Source: Lachnospiraceae bacterium UBA1759 (lineage in GTDB: Bacteria; Bacillota; Clostridia; Lachnospirales; Lachnospiraceae). From it: a DNA stretch of 64,000 nt. This document shows positions 42,482 through 51,263 of this stretch, one piece after another. The notes beneath the pieces were generated by a model. It worked only from the letters and a program-made list of their open reading frames with translations. It was not told the DNA's origin and searched no databases. Position 1 is the first letter of the stretch; every line of letters starts with the position of its first letter. Position numbers and translations under genes: made by a program. The stretch lies in the NCBI GenBank assembly GCA_002315555.1, contig DCHF01000055.1, forward strand, positions 75,660-139,659, in the 5' to 3' direction.

Positions 42482-43822
42482 TTACGAAAAACGCTTGACT
42501 CTCCGGACGGTGCTCACGATGAGCGGGATGACCATGATGTTCCAGACCACGGGCTCTGTCGCGATGATCGCGTAGTAGCCGAAGACCGGTGTCAGCGCAA
42601 AGGCAAAGATCAGTTTGCCGATGAGCTCCAGCGCGCTCGAGAAGATGGGGGTGCGGGTCTCGCCCATGCCCTGCAGACTGTTCCGGAGGGTGCTGATGGC
42701 CATCGGGGCCAGGTAGAAGATCGTATCCACGCGCTGGTACAGCACCGCGGTATCCACGATTTCTTTCGTGGTCTGCGCCGTGATCAGCGTGATCAGGGAA
42801 CCGCAGACGGTATTTGCGATGATCTGGACGATGACGATCCACGCCGCGCCGAGGAGCAGGGCGATCGTCAGTCCCTTTTTGATACGGTCCATCCGCTTGG
42901 CACCGTAGTTCTGACCGCAGAAGGTCGCCATAGAGGTGGCCATTGCATTGTACGGCATCATGAACAGGACCGTGAGCTTTCGGGTGGCCGCGTGGGCAAC
43001 GATCGTGTTTTCGCCGAGACCGTTGATGGCGGACTGCAGGGAAACGGTACCGAAGTTGACCAGACTGCTCATGAGGGCCATGGAAATGCCGGACGCGAAC
43101 ATCGGGGAAAGATATTCCTTCTTCGGAGCAAGATCCCTGAAGGAGATCCGGAGCAGGGCATGGCGGCGGCGGATGTAGAATGCGCAGAGGATCACGGAGA
43201 TCAGCTGCGAGAGGACCGTGGCGAGTGCCGTGCCGCGGACACCGAGGCGGAATGCACCGACAAAGAGAAGGTCCAGGCCGACGTTGATGCAGGCGGACAG
43301 GATCAGGAACAGGAGCGGGGTGTACGCATCGCCGATGGCACGGAGATTGGCCGCAAGTACGTTGTACATGAAGCCGAAGATCATGCCGCACAGGATGACC
43401 GACATGTATTCCGTGGCGGTCTCCGTGTATGCGGGATCCACATTTAAAAGGCGGAGGATACCGGGCAGGAAAAACAGGGACAATGCGGACAGGGCAACGG
43501 TGATCGCCTCGCCGAGCGACATCGACATCGCGAACACGCGCCGGACGCCGTCATCCTTTTTTGCACCGAACTGCTGCGAGGTGATGACCGCGAAACCGTT
43601 GGCCATACCGAACAAAAAGCCGGTGATCAGATCGGAAAAGGTGCTGACGGAGCCCACGGCCGCGAGGGCATCGGTACCTAAGAAGGAGCCGATGATGCGG
43701 AGGTCCGCCATATTATAAGCCAGATTGAAAATACTGCCGATCAGGATCGGAAGCGAGAATTTCAGGAGGCTCGAAAGGATGCTTCCCTCCGTGAAATCCA
43801 TGACACGTTTTTTCTGATTCAT
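42482..43822 (-). CDS. MATE-family efflux transporter
   Basis: The start at 43822 has GGA upstream; a longer frame of 68 codons has no ribosome site and encodes no family-like sequence. The 446-residue protein has about twelve membrane helices in two halves and resembles the DinF/NorM-type MATE group (LKFSLPILIGSIFNLAYNMADLRIIG). Such proteins export drugs or metabolites in exchange for Na+ or H+. It is a single-gene unit ending at a terminator. Confidence 0.88.
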   Translation of the reverse strand: MNQKKRVMDFTEGSILSSLLKFSLPILIGSIFNLAYNMADLRIIGSFLGTDALAAVGSVSTFSDLITGFLFGMANGFAVITSQQFGAKKDDGVRRVFAMSMSLGEAITVALSALSLFFLPGILRLLNVDPAYTETATEYMSVILCGMIFGFMYNVLAANLRAIGDAYTPLLFLILSACINVGLDLLFVGAFRLGVRGTALATVLSQLISVILCAFYIRRRHALLRISFRDLAPKKEYLSPMFASGISMALMSSLVNFGTVSLQSAINGLGENTIVAHAATRKLTVLFMMPYNAMATSMATFCGQNYGAKRMDRIKKGLTIALLLGAAWIVIVQIIANTVCGSLITLITAQTTKEIVDTAVLYQRVDTIFYLAPMAISTLRNSLQGMGETRTPIFSSALELIGKLIFAFALTPVFGYYAIIATEPVVWNIMVIPLIVSTVRRVKRFS

Positions 43823-44003
43823 GTGAGGTCCTTTATGGAAATATACGTATGCGGGAACGCCGAAAGCACCGACGGAACCACGGGAATGATCAAGGCCCGG
43901 AAAACAGGCAAACAACGAAATTATACGCTCATTTTTCAGTCTTGTCAAAATGTTCGGATGTGTTAAGATGAAAATAACCACTACATTTCGAAAGGGGCAC
44001 AAT

Positions 44004-45584
44004 ATGGCACGTGAATATGTATGCAACCGGGATTATCCGGTCGTTGAAACCAGGTACGGTAAGCTTCGCGGTTTCCTGCTCGATGGAATTTTCCACTTCT
44101 ACGGTGTTCAGTACGCAAAAGCAAAGCGCTGGCAGATGCCGGAAGAGATCGATGCGTGGGAAGGCGTAAAGGAAGCGACCTCCTTTGGCGCAATCTGTCC
44201 GACCAACGGCAATCCGGTCCCGTCCGGGGAACATCTGATCCCGCATCGCTTCTGGCCGGCAAATGAGAACTGCCAGAACATGAATATCTGGACGCCTACC
44301 ATCGATAAGGGCGCAAAGAAGCCGGTCATCGTATGGTATCACGGCGGTGGCTACGCCGATGGTTCCGCCATCGAGCATGTGGCGTACGACGGCGACTCCC
44401 TGGCGGAGTACGGAAACGCGGTCGTATGTACGATCAACCATCGTCTGAATATCCTGGGATTTTTGGATCTGTCTTCCTACGGGGAGGAGTATAAGAATTC
44501 CGGCAATGCCGGTATGGCGGACATTGTGGCGTCCCTTCAGTGGATCCATGACAATATCGCGGCCTTTGGCGGCGACCCGGACAATGTCACCGTCTTCGGT
44601 CAGTCCGGCGGCGGCGGAAAGGTCTGCACCCTGCTTCAGACACCGGCAGCAGCCGGACTGTTCCACAAAGCATTCATGATGTCCGGCGGTGCCGGCTCCA
44701 TGAAGGCGTACGGAAGAGAGGCGAAGGACCATCGGCCGTTCATCGAGGGCATTTTGAAAGAACTGAAGCTGGAAGCGGATGATATCAAGACGCTGGAGAA
44801 GATCCCGTACAGTGTTCTGATCAAAGCTTATAACCGTACCTGCCGTAAAATGCAGGACGCTCTGAACTGGGCCCCGCGCGCCAACGACTGGTATCTGGGT
44901 CACCCGGTCGAGGTCGGTTTCTCCGAATACGCAAAGCAGGTCCCGCTGATCGTTTCCTCGGTCTACGGTGAATTTGCCACCTTCGGTCCGGCACCGGTCG
45001 AGCCGTCCGCTCCGGAAGAGGAGAAAGAAGCGGTGCTCATCGAGGCTTTCGGCGAAGACAAGGACAAGATCGTCGAGCTCTTCAAGAAGGCTTATCCCGA
45101 TAAGGATCCGGTCCGTGTTCTTCAGCTGGACCGCCGCGTCCGTGCCGGCGTGCAGCTTTTCATGGATACCCGCGCGGCTTCCGGCGCCACTGCTCCGGGC
45201 TATAACTATCTGTTCGGTCTGGAGTTTGAGGTCAATAACGGCAATCCGGCATGGCACTGCGCCGATATTCCGTTCGTCTTCTACAACTCTCACCGCGTGG
45301 GCAACTGCAACATCGCGGGTGTGACGGAGCAGCTGGAAGAGGAAATGGCGGGCATGCTCGTTTCCTTTGCTTACACCGGCAACCCGAATCATCCGGGCAT
45401 GGCCAAGTGGGAGCCGTACACCACGGAGAACAAGGCGACCTTCGTCTTTGACCGTATCAGCCGCAATGCGGTGGAGTATGACCGCGAGCTGATCGCGGAA
45501 CTGGTCCGCATTCAGGGAACTCCGGTATGGGGACCGCCGCGCATCCCGAATGAGGATGACGAGAGAGGTGCTTGGCTGTATTAA
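44004..45584 (+). CDS. Type B carboxylesterase
   Basis: The ATG at 44004 lies behind AAAGGGG; an upstream ATG 18 codons earlier lacks a ribosome site. The 526-residue protein matches the carboxylesterase B family. It has the oxyanion motif WYHGGGYADGS, the nucleophile Ser near residue 201 in TVFGQSGGGGKV, and a probable His in PAWHCADIPFVF. No signal peptide is present. It is a single-gene unit facing away from the MATE gene. Plant cell-wall ester, xenobiotic or lipid substrates are possible; in this neighbourhood a glycan ester is a reasonable guess. Confidence 0.85.
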   Translation: MAREYVCNRDYPVVETRYGKLRGFLLDGIFHFYGVQYAKAKRWQMPEEIDAWEGVKEATSFGAICPTNGNPVPSGEHLIPHRFWPANENCQNMNIWTPTIDKGAKKPVIVWYHGGGYADGSAIEHVAYDGDSLAEYGNAVVCTINHRLNILGFLDLSSYGEEYKNSGNAGMADIVASLQWIHDNIAAFGGDPDNVTVFGQSGGGGKVCTLLQTPAAAGLFHKAFMMSGGAGSMKAYGREAKDHRPFIEGILKELKLEADDIKTLEKIPYSVLIKAYNRTCRKMQDALNWAPRANDWYLGHPVEVGFSEYAKQVPLIVSSVYGEFATFGPAPVEPSAPEEEKEAVLIEAFGEDKDKIVELFKKAYPDKDPVRVLQLDRRVRAGVQLFMDTRAASGATAPGYNYLFGLEFEVNNGNPAWHCADIPFVFYNSHRVGNCNIAGVTEQLEEEMAGMLVSFAYTGNPNHPGMAKWEPYTTENKATFVFDRISRNAVEYDRELIAELVRIQGTPVWGPPRIPNEDDERGAWLY

Positions 45585-45610
45585 TGGAGGTCCGTCTTCT
45601 GTAAAACGGG

Positions 45611-45651
45611 AAGGCGGCATGAAAACCGGTTGGTTTTCATGCCGCCTTTTT
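45611..45651. terminator. Bidirectional intrinsic terminator
   Basis: A 17-bp perfect stem (45611-45627 with 45632-45648, loop GGTT) has A and T flanks. It lies between convergent genes. Confidence 0.9.
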
Positions 45652-45653
45652 CA

Positions 45654-45923
45654 TCAATAATCATCCTCCAAAACGCTGAATTCCAGATAGTCGAATTCCA
45701 CCGGCTCGATGAACGAATCCTCGCGGAAGCGTGTCTTTCCGGAGCGTTTGAAATCCTTGATATTGCCGTCCAGCCAGAGAGGCACGGGAAGGTCCAGATC
45801 CATGCAGGCCTCCTGCAGGGCGGCGAGCACTTTTTCGGTGCGCGTCTTCTGCCGGTCGTAGTTTTCAATGACGGCCTCGGCAAGTTGTTTATTATGCTTT
45901 ACGGTGCGTGCCCACATGCGCAT
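45654..45923 (-). CDS. Conserved small protein of unknown function
   Basis: The ATG at 45923 follows AAGGAG by ten bases; a second ATG two codons on is an alternative. The 89-residue product is soluble and mixed-charge, opening MRMWARTVKHNKQLAEAVIE, with a later core PVPLWLDGNIKDFKR and an acidic end (DYLEFSVLEDDY). The sequence recalls small proteins seen in many Lachnospiraceae genomes, but I cannot name a family or function. It sits 14 bases after the esterase gene on the same strand, so the two may be co-transcribed. Confidence 0.65.
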   Translation of the reverse strand: MRMWARTVKHNKQLAEAVIENYDRQKTRTEKVLAALQEACMDLDLPVPLWLDGNIKDFKRSGKTRFREDSFIEPVEFDYLEFSVLEDDY

Positions 45924-45937
45924 GGATAGGGTTCTCC

Positions 45938-46816
45938 TTACAGAAAGCTTTTGAAGAAAGCGCACTCATCGTCGTTGCAGATCTTTGCGCTTTCGGTGCT
46001 GACATTGACGTGGAAGACGTGGCCGAGCGGGGTTTCTTCGTCGCCGTAGACCCTGGAGACACAGGGAACACCGATGGTTTTGAAGGTCTCTTCCAGGACC
46101 GGAGCCTGTGTTAATAAAAAGTCCTGATTGCAGGTCATGAGGAAGGCCGGCGGGAAATCTTTTGTGACCTTGGACGGAACGTCCATGTCGGAAACGGTGT
46201 ACTTGCTGCGCGGGCCGATGGCGACCTTTAACAGGCTGTCGGAACGGCCCAGACGGCCGTCGGCATCATAGAAGCCGCAGTTTAAGCCCACGGCTTTCAG
46301 AACGAGGCCCTCCGGCTTCTTGAAATCGAACTTTGCCGCGTAGTCCGGGTTGGACACAAAGGAAGCGTAGAGGCCCAGGTAGTTGCCGCCGGCGGAATCG
46401 CCTACTGCGAAAACGTTTTCCGGATCCAGACCGTACTTTTTAGCGTTCTTAACGATCCATTCCATGACCAGGTTCGTGTCCTCCAGCGCTGCCGGGAAGC
46501 GGTATTCCGGCGCCAGACGGTAGGTGAAATTCAGGACCGCAAAGCCGCGACGCGCAAGGTCCATGCAGTAGTACTGGTAGATGGCCTTGGAACCGTAGAC
46601 CCAGCCGCCGCCGTGAATGCTGACGATGACGGGAAGCTTTTTGGATTCCGGCTTCTTCGGTATGTAAAGATCCGTCAGCTGAGTGACGGTATCGGTGCCG
46701 TAGGGGATGTCGCAGTAGCGGACCACGTCCTTCGGGACTTTTTTATCGGCGTCGCGAGCCAGGTCGCCCGCCAAAAAACCTTTACGAATATTCTGAACCT
46801 GTTTGCTGAGTTTCAT
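45938..46816 (-). CDS. Alpha/beta-hydrolase of the hormone-sensitive lipase-like (type IV) group
   Basis: The start at 46816 lies behind AAAGGAGA; an upstream ATG ten codons earlier lacks one. The 292-residue esterase has the HGGGW oxyanion motif (VSIHGGGWVYGSK), the nucleophile in AVGDSAGGNYLG, an Asp (GDSLLTQ-like region near the end) and a late His in TPLGHVFHVNV. These fit acetyl-xylan or short-chain esterases of the HSL family. No signal peptide is present. It is followed by the 89-residue small protein gene. The substrate is inferred, not read. Confidence 0.85.
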   Translation of the reverse strand: MKLSKQVQNIRKGFLAGDLARDADKKVPKDVVRYCDIPYGTDTVTQLTDLYIPKKPESKKLPVIVSIHGGGWVYGSKAIYQYYCMDLARRGFAVLNFTYRLAPEYRFPAALEDTNLVMEWIVKNAKKYGLDPENVFAVGDSAGGNYLGLYASFVSNPDYAAKFDFKKPEGLVLKAVGLNCGFYDADGRLGRSDSLLKVAIGPRSKYTVSDMDVPSKVTKDFPPAFLMTCNQDFLLTQAPVLEETFKTIGVPCVSRVYGDEETPLGHVFHVNVSTESAKICNDDECAFFKSFL

Positions 46817-47054
46817 GAGTGTCTCCTTTCGGTGCAGCCGCCGCAAGACGGTGTGTTGGGACCGCCGGCCGGCGGTGATCCTGTATGACAGACCGCGCGA
46901 CTGCCCCGCGGTCTTTGGTTTGATTGAATTTAGAATAGCACGGGACAGCGGGAATGTCTAACGGGAGTTGAAAAAAGTGCCGGAAAGAGCTATCATCAAA
47001 AGAGAGAACGGAAATGGTGCTCCGCCGGAAAAAGGACGGGGCTTTGGAGGAAAG

Positions 47055-47285
47055 ATGAACCAATATTCGATTGCAAATACCACACGGGAAGAGCGTGAAC
47101 GGATCGTGGAAGAGTCGCTCGGCAATATGTATTCGGGCTGTGACGGCTGCGCGGCCGGCATTGCGGAAATGTATCAGCCGTACATTGACGGGGTGATGGA
47201 GATTTCCGAATGCACGCGCGCGTTCAATGCGCGCTATGTCAAGGACATGGATATGGAAGATCGCGGACCGAGCTGCGGACTGTGA
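47055..47285 (+). CDS. Small cysteine-containing protein of unknown function
   Basis: The ATG at 47055 follows GGAGGAAAG; a frame reaching back 29 more codons has no ribosome site. The 76-residue product contains NMYSGCDGCAAGIAEMY and ends in DRGPSCGL, with the helix NTTREERERIVEESLG at its start. Similar short proteins in Clostridia are often mislabelled as PurH-like; no PurH domain is present. The CDGC and terminal Cys suggest a metal or redox site. It has no evident partner gene. Confidence 0.55.
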   Translation: MNQYSIANTTREERERIVEESLGNMYSGCDGCAAGIAEMYQPYIDGVMEISECTRAFNARYVKDMDMEDRGPSCGL

Positions 47286-47326
47286 CGAAAAAGACAGCAA
47301 GACCCTTAAAAAAGTCAGATTCCATC

Positions 47327-47357
47327 TTGAATAAGTCCCGATTAATGGACTTATAAT
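47327..47357 (+). promoter_or_regulatory. Promoter with overlapping inverted repeat ahead of a 33-residue gene
   Basis: TTGAAT (47327-47332), a 19-base spacer and TATAAT (47352-47357) form a promoter. AAGTCC (47333-47338) and GGACTT (47347-47352) form an inverted repeat covering its spacer. Further down, CGAAAACGTTTTGA (47387-47400) holds a 10-bp LacI-like palindrome. Confidence 0.5.
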
Positions 47358-47414
47358 AACATATACTGATGCCATAAGATCAAACACGAAAACGTTTTGA
47401 AAGGGAGGCATCAG

Positions 47415-47516
47415 ATGAAAGGTTATACGACTTCTTACGGTTATATGGGGCTTGTGGACGGCGAGTATCAGCTGTTTGCCAGCATGGAAGAATATTACGA
47501 AGCACTGGAAGACTGA
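47415..47516 (+). CDS. 33-residue small protein, unknown function
   Basis: The reading frame starts at ATG 47415, seven bases after GGGAGG, and ends at TGA 47514-47516. The peptide begins MKGYTTSYGYMGLVDGEY and ends with EEYYEALED. It is rich in Tyr and acidic residues, has no membrane segment, and fits the style of small proteins reported from Lachnospiraceae genomes. The strong ribosome site, its own promoter and a terminator (47545-47575) support it as a real gene. No function can be assigned. Confidence 0.6.
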   Translation: MKGYTTSYGYMGLVDGEYQLFASMEEYYEALED

Positions 47517-47544
47517 TCTTTGAGATCGGCGGAAAAAGTGTAAT

Positions 47545-47575
47545 AAAAAAGGAAGCGGCAACCGCTTCCTTTTTC
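47545..47575. terminator. Bidirectional intrinsic terminator
   Basis: AAAAAAGGAAGCGG (47545-47558) pairs with CCGCTTCCTTTTT around CAA. It ends on the last codons of the convergent DUF4317 gene. Confidence 0.85.
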
Positions 47576-48193
47576 TTATGCCAGAAGAAGGATCTCCTTC
47601 AGCGTTTCCGCCTCGGTCCGGTCTTCGTTCCGGCTGTATATATTGACGTGGTTGATGTCGGTGCTTCGGTCGGTCAGGACCGGATAGAGGAAACCGGCAT
47701 CGGGCATCACCGCTTCCTGCTTTTCGTTCAGCGGACAGAGCGCCACGATCAGATAGCGGTAGATCTCCTCGGATTCGCCGAGCGTGTGATCTGCGGCCTT
47801 GACCGGAATGTCATAGGTACCGTAATAAACATAGACCGCATAGGGCATACCGGTGATGCGTCGTTCGCCGATGTACTCATACAGCGAAAGAAGCAGCGCG
47901 TCATTCTTCAGTTCGCAGTCACGGAGCGCATATAGCAGCTGCCAGACGGTCCCCGGGCGAAGCCCCGGCACCTTATACTGAACGAGCTCTTCATTCGTCC
48001 GGGAGAACGGAATGGACTTCGCGATCTCCAGCACGCGCTTTTTTTCTTCCCCATGGATATTCAGAAAATTGGTATTGAAGGTTCCGTCGATGTAGCCTTC
48101 ATCATCCAGGTAAGCACCGGCCACCCGGGCGATGTGTGCGCGGGAATCGTTCATTCTGCGGGTCAGCTCCAGCATGTCTTCGCGTTTGATCAT
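47576..48193 (-). CDS. DUF4317-family protein, apparently the N-terminal half only
   Basis: The start at 48193 follows AAAGGAGA. The 205-residue product matches the N-terminal half of DUF4317: the opening ELTRRMNDSRAHIARVAGAY, a central DALLLSLYEYIGE, and YGTYDIPVKAADHTLGESEE with LYPVLTDRSTDINH. Family proteins I know run well past 350 residues, and this one stops at the terminator after ETLKEILLLA. A truncated gene or a short family branch would explain it. The function is unknown. Confidence 0.7.
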   Translation of the reverse strand: MIKREDMLELTRRMNDSRAHIARVAGAYLDDEGYIDGTFNTNFLNIHGEEKKRVLEIAKSIPFSRTNEELVQYKVPGLRPGTVWQLLYALRDCELKNDALLLSLYEYIGERRITGMPYAVYVYYGTYDIPVKAADHTLGESEEIYRYLIVALCPLNEKQEAVMPDAGFLYPVLTDRSTDINHVNIYSRNEDRTEAETLKEILLLA

Positions 48194-48371
48194 CGAAAAT
48201 CTCCTTTCAAAACACGGATAGTATACCACTCATTCCGGAAAAACTTAAGCAATTTCGGAATATTTTGTGAAATGCTGTCACGCAGGGGAATTCTATGGTA
48301 CTATACAGATACTGAAATATGCGGACGTTATTTCGCATATCGTGATCACACTACTTTAGCAGGAGACATAA

Positions 48372-49919
48372 ATGAAGGATTACGAGGTCATCGTGGTCGG
48401 CGCGGGGAACGGCGGGCTTTCCGCTGCGGCGTACCTTGCAAAGGCCGGAAAAAAAGTCTTGGTCCTGGAACGAAACAATCTTCCCGGCGGATGCGCAACG
48501 AGCTTTGTACGCGGCCGCTTTGAATTTGAGTCGGCGCTTCATGAGCTCTGCGCCATGGGCGACGGTACCGGCGGAAAGGTGAAAGGAAGCGTGCGGAAAA
48601 TACTGGAAGAGTACGGTATGAGCGTGCCCGGCAGATTCATCGACGATGCTTTCCGCACGATCTGTACGGACCCCGCACACCCGGTCGATGTCACCATGCC
48701 CACGGGCATCCGGGATTACATCGATGCCATGGAACAGGCCGTTCCCGGCAGCCGCGACGCAATCACCGGCATCCTGGAGCTTTCCCGCATGATCTCGGAT
48801 TCCGTAGGCTGGCTTCAAAAGAGAAACAACGAACCCAAACTCTTCGAATACGCGGAACTCCTCTATAAATACGGCGACCTTCTGAAGGTCGAGCCCTGTT
48901 CCGTTTCTGAAATATGCAAACGCTTCGACCTGCCGGCGGAAGCGGAGATGATCTTTGAATCCTACTGGGAATACATTTCCGCGGACCCGGACAACATGAG
49001 CTTTGCCGTGTACGCGATGATGAACTACACGTACCTGAACGAAACACCGTGGATCCCGCTGGAGCGGAGCCATGCGCTGGAACTGGAATTTGACCGGGTC
49101 ATCCGTGCGTTCGGCGGCGACATCCGGTACAATACGGAGGTGAAGCGGATCGAGATTCGCGACAATACCGTAAACGGCGTGACACTGGCGGACGACACCT
49201 ACATTCCCTGCCGCTATGTCATGTCGAATCTGATGCCTACCACGGTCTTTGGTCACATGGTGGATGAAAAAGAGGTGCCGGTCCGCGAACGGAAACTGAT
49301 CAAGGCGCGGAAGCTCGGTCAATCCGCCTGCACGATCTACCTGGGGCTCGACATCCCGGCGGCGGAGCTCGGCATCCGAGAATACAACATGTTTCTGTAT
49401 GATTCGCTGAACGGCCATGAATCCTATGAAAGTCATAAAAGCCTGGATACACACAATGATTTCTGTGTGACGATCCTGAACAATGTACTGCCCGGCGCAA
49501 GTCCCGAGGGCACCTGCATGCTGTATTTTACAAGCCTTTATCCGGAGGATGTTTTTAAGGATCTGAAGGAGGAGGACTACTTTGCCATGAAGGACAAGGT
49601 GGCGCGGGATACCATCGAGGGCTTTGAAAAGTCGATGGGCGTTTCCATCCGCGGACACATCGAGGAGATCGTGGTCGCACTTCCCGTCACGTTCGCGCGC
49701 TATATGGGCACGCCGCGCGGTGTCATTTACGGCTATGAGCCGGACCTGTGGGACGGCATGTTTGAACGCGAACAATCCGGACATTATCTGGATCACACGG
49801 TGAAAGGGCTGCGCTTCTGCGGCGGTCATGCCACGCAGATGGATGGGTACAGTCAGGCCATCGGCAGCGGACGCGAGCAGGCGGTCTTTTTACTGGAGGA
49901 CATGGAGGCGGGCCGATGA
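48372..49919 (+). CDS. FAD-dependent oxidoreductase of the phytoene-desaturase/retinol-saturase type
   Basis: This 515-residue flavoprotein starts with the dinucleotide-binding motif VIVVGAGNGGLSAAAYLAKAG and the downstream GGCATSF stretch of the amine-oxidase/phytoene-desaturase superfamily. A C-terminal FAD-contact region reads GLRFCGGHATQMDGYSQAIG. Such enzymes saturate or isomerise conjugated double bonds. No carotenoid genes are nearby. It overlaps the next gene by four bases (ATGA), so the ferredoxin-reductase-like protein is its probable electron partner. The substrate is unknown. Confidence 0.82.
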   Translation: MKDYEVIVVGAGNGGLSAAAYLAKAGKKVLVLERNNLPGGCATSFVRGRFEFESALHELCAMGDGTGGKVKGSVRKILEEYGMSVPGRFIDDAFRTICTDPAHPVDVTMPTGIRDYIDAMEQAVPGSRDAITGILELSRMISDSVGWLQKRNNEPKLFEYAELLYKYGDLLKVEPCSVSEICKRFDLPAEAEMIFESYWEYISADPDNMSFAVYAMMNYTYLNETPWIPLERSHALELEFDRVIRAFGGDIRYNTEVKRIEIRDNTVNGVTLADDTYIPCRYVMSNLMPTTVFGHMVDEKEVPVRERKLIKARKLGQSACTIYLGLDIPAAELGIREYNMFLYDSLNGHESYESHKSLDTHNDFCVTILNNVLPGASPEGTCMLYFTSLYPEDVFKDLKEEDYFAMKDKVARDTIEGFEKSMGVSIRGHIEEIVVALPVTFARYMGTPRGVIYGYEPDLWDGMFEREQSGHYLDHTVKGLRFCGGHATQMDGYSQAIGSGREQAVFLLEDMEAGR

Positions 49920-51187
49920 AGAAGCGTTACGGATATGATAAGAAGGCGCTGAAGGGTCTGGGGTATACCAAATTTCTGACGGAAGTGCACGAGCGGAATA
50001 AGATCATCGAGGCACAGCCGGAGGAAGAGATCGTTTCGAAATACAATGTGAACATTCTGGCGGAGCGGCTGCATCCGCGTGTGCAGTATGTGAAGGTGGC
50101 GGAGGTCGCGGAGCTCCGGGAGGCCAAGCGGTTCAAGCTGGTGCCGGACGCATCGCGCGGGACGGAGCATTTGGCGTTTTTCCGTGCCGGACAGTATGTG
50201 ACGGTGACGGTGGAAAAGAGCAGTGAATCGGTAAGTGAGGGCGGAAACACTCCGGGAGAAAACGGGGGAACGGCCATTCTGACACGCCCGTACACACTGT
50301 GTTCTTCGCCGATGGCGGCGCTTGGCGAGGAGCCCTGTTACGAGATCCTGGTGAAAAAGGTGCCGGGCGGCGCGGTGTCATCGGAGATCCTTGCAAACTG
50401 GCATGTTGGAACAAAAGCGGTCCTTTCCGGCCCTCTCGGAAACTTTTATTATCAGGACCTTCGCGACGCGGAGCACGTGGTCGCGGTGGCCGGCGGTTCC
50501 GGCATCACGCCGTTCCTTTCGATGGCCGGCGCCGTGGCGGAGGGAAAGGAGAAGCATCGGCTGACGATCCTCTACGGCTGCCGCACGGAAGCGGACATCC
50601 TGATGAAAACGGAGCTGGATGCGCTTTCCGCCTGCGACGGCATCCGGGTGGTCTACGTTCTTTCCGATGAGGAAAAGAGCGGCTACGAACACGGCCTGAT
50701 CTCTGCGGAGCTGATCGCAAAATATGCCGGCAACGGTGCCTACAGTGTATTTGCATGCGGGCCTTCCGCGATGTATGATTATCTGAAGGGCCAGACGGAG
50801 CTCCTGAAGCTTCCGAAGCGCCTGGTGCGGTTTGAAGTCTCCGGCGGGATCAAGGATGTCAAAAAGGATCCGGCGTTCCCGAAGGAAGAGATCGGGAAGA
50901 CGCACCGGCTGACCGTGATCGTTCACGGGGAAGAAACGACCGGGGAGTGCAGTACGGAGGAGAACGTGCTGACCGCGGTGGAGCGGATGGGCATTAAGGC
51001 CCCGTCCGAGTGCCGGAGCGGTGAATGCGGCTTTTGCAGAAGCCGTCTGGTCACCGGTGAAGTCTTTGTTCCGGCGGATACGGACGGACGCCGCATGGCG
51101 GATGCGCGTTACGGCTGGATCCACCCGTGTGTCACCTATCCGGTGAGTGATCTCACGATCGAGGTCTATCCGGTAAACGGTCGATGA
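49916..51187 (+). CDS. Ferredoxin-NAD(P)H reductase-type protein with C-terminal 2Fe-2S domain
   Basis: This 423-residue protein has an N-terminal extension of about 60 residues, an FAD-binding barrel (RPYTLCSSP), an NAD(P)-binding domain (VAGGSGITPFLSMA, YGCRTEADILM, FACGPSAMYDYL), and a plant-type 2Fe-2S ferredoxin domain with PSECRSGECGFCRSRL plus a final Cys in WIHPC. It can move electrons between NAD(P)H, FAD and an iron-sulfur centre. It is coupled to the FAD oxidoreductase by an ATGA overlap. The pair looks like a reductase and its dedicated flavin enzyme. Confidence 0.85.
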   Translation: MKKRYGYDKKALKGLGYTKFLTEVHERNKIIEAQPEEEIVSKYNVNILAERLHPRVQYVKVAEVAELREAKRFKLVPDASRGTEHLAFFRAGQYVTVTVEKSSESVSEGGNTPGENGGTAILTRPYTLCSSPMAALGEEPCYEILVKKVPGGAVSSEILANWHVGTKAVLSGPLGNFYYQDLRDAEHVVAVAGGSGITPFLSMAGAVAEGKEKHRLTILYGCRTEADILMKTELDALSACDGIRVVYVLSDEEKSGYEHGLISAELIAKYAGNGAYSVFACGPSAMYDYLKGQTELLKLPKRLVRFEVSGGIKDVKKDPAFPKEEIGKTHRLTVIVHGEETTGECSTEENVLTAVERMGIKAPSECRSGECGFCRSRLVTGEVFVPADTDGRRMADARYGWIHPCVTYPVSDLTIEVYPVNGR

Positions 51188-51263
51188 CCGGCGCTTACGA
51201 GCGCATGATCTATAAAGTATAAGAAAAGGATTTGCCGGAAAGTTCCGGCATTACAGGGGAAAC

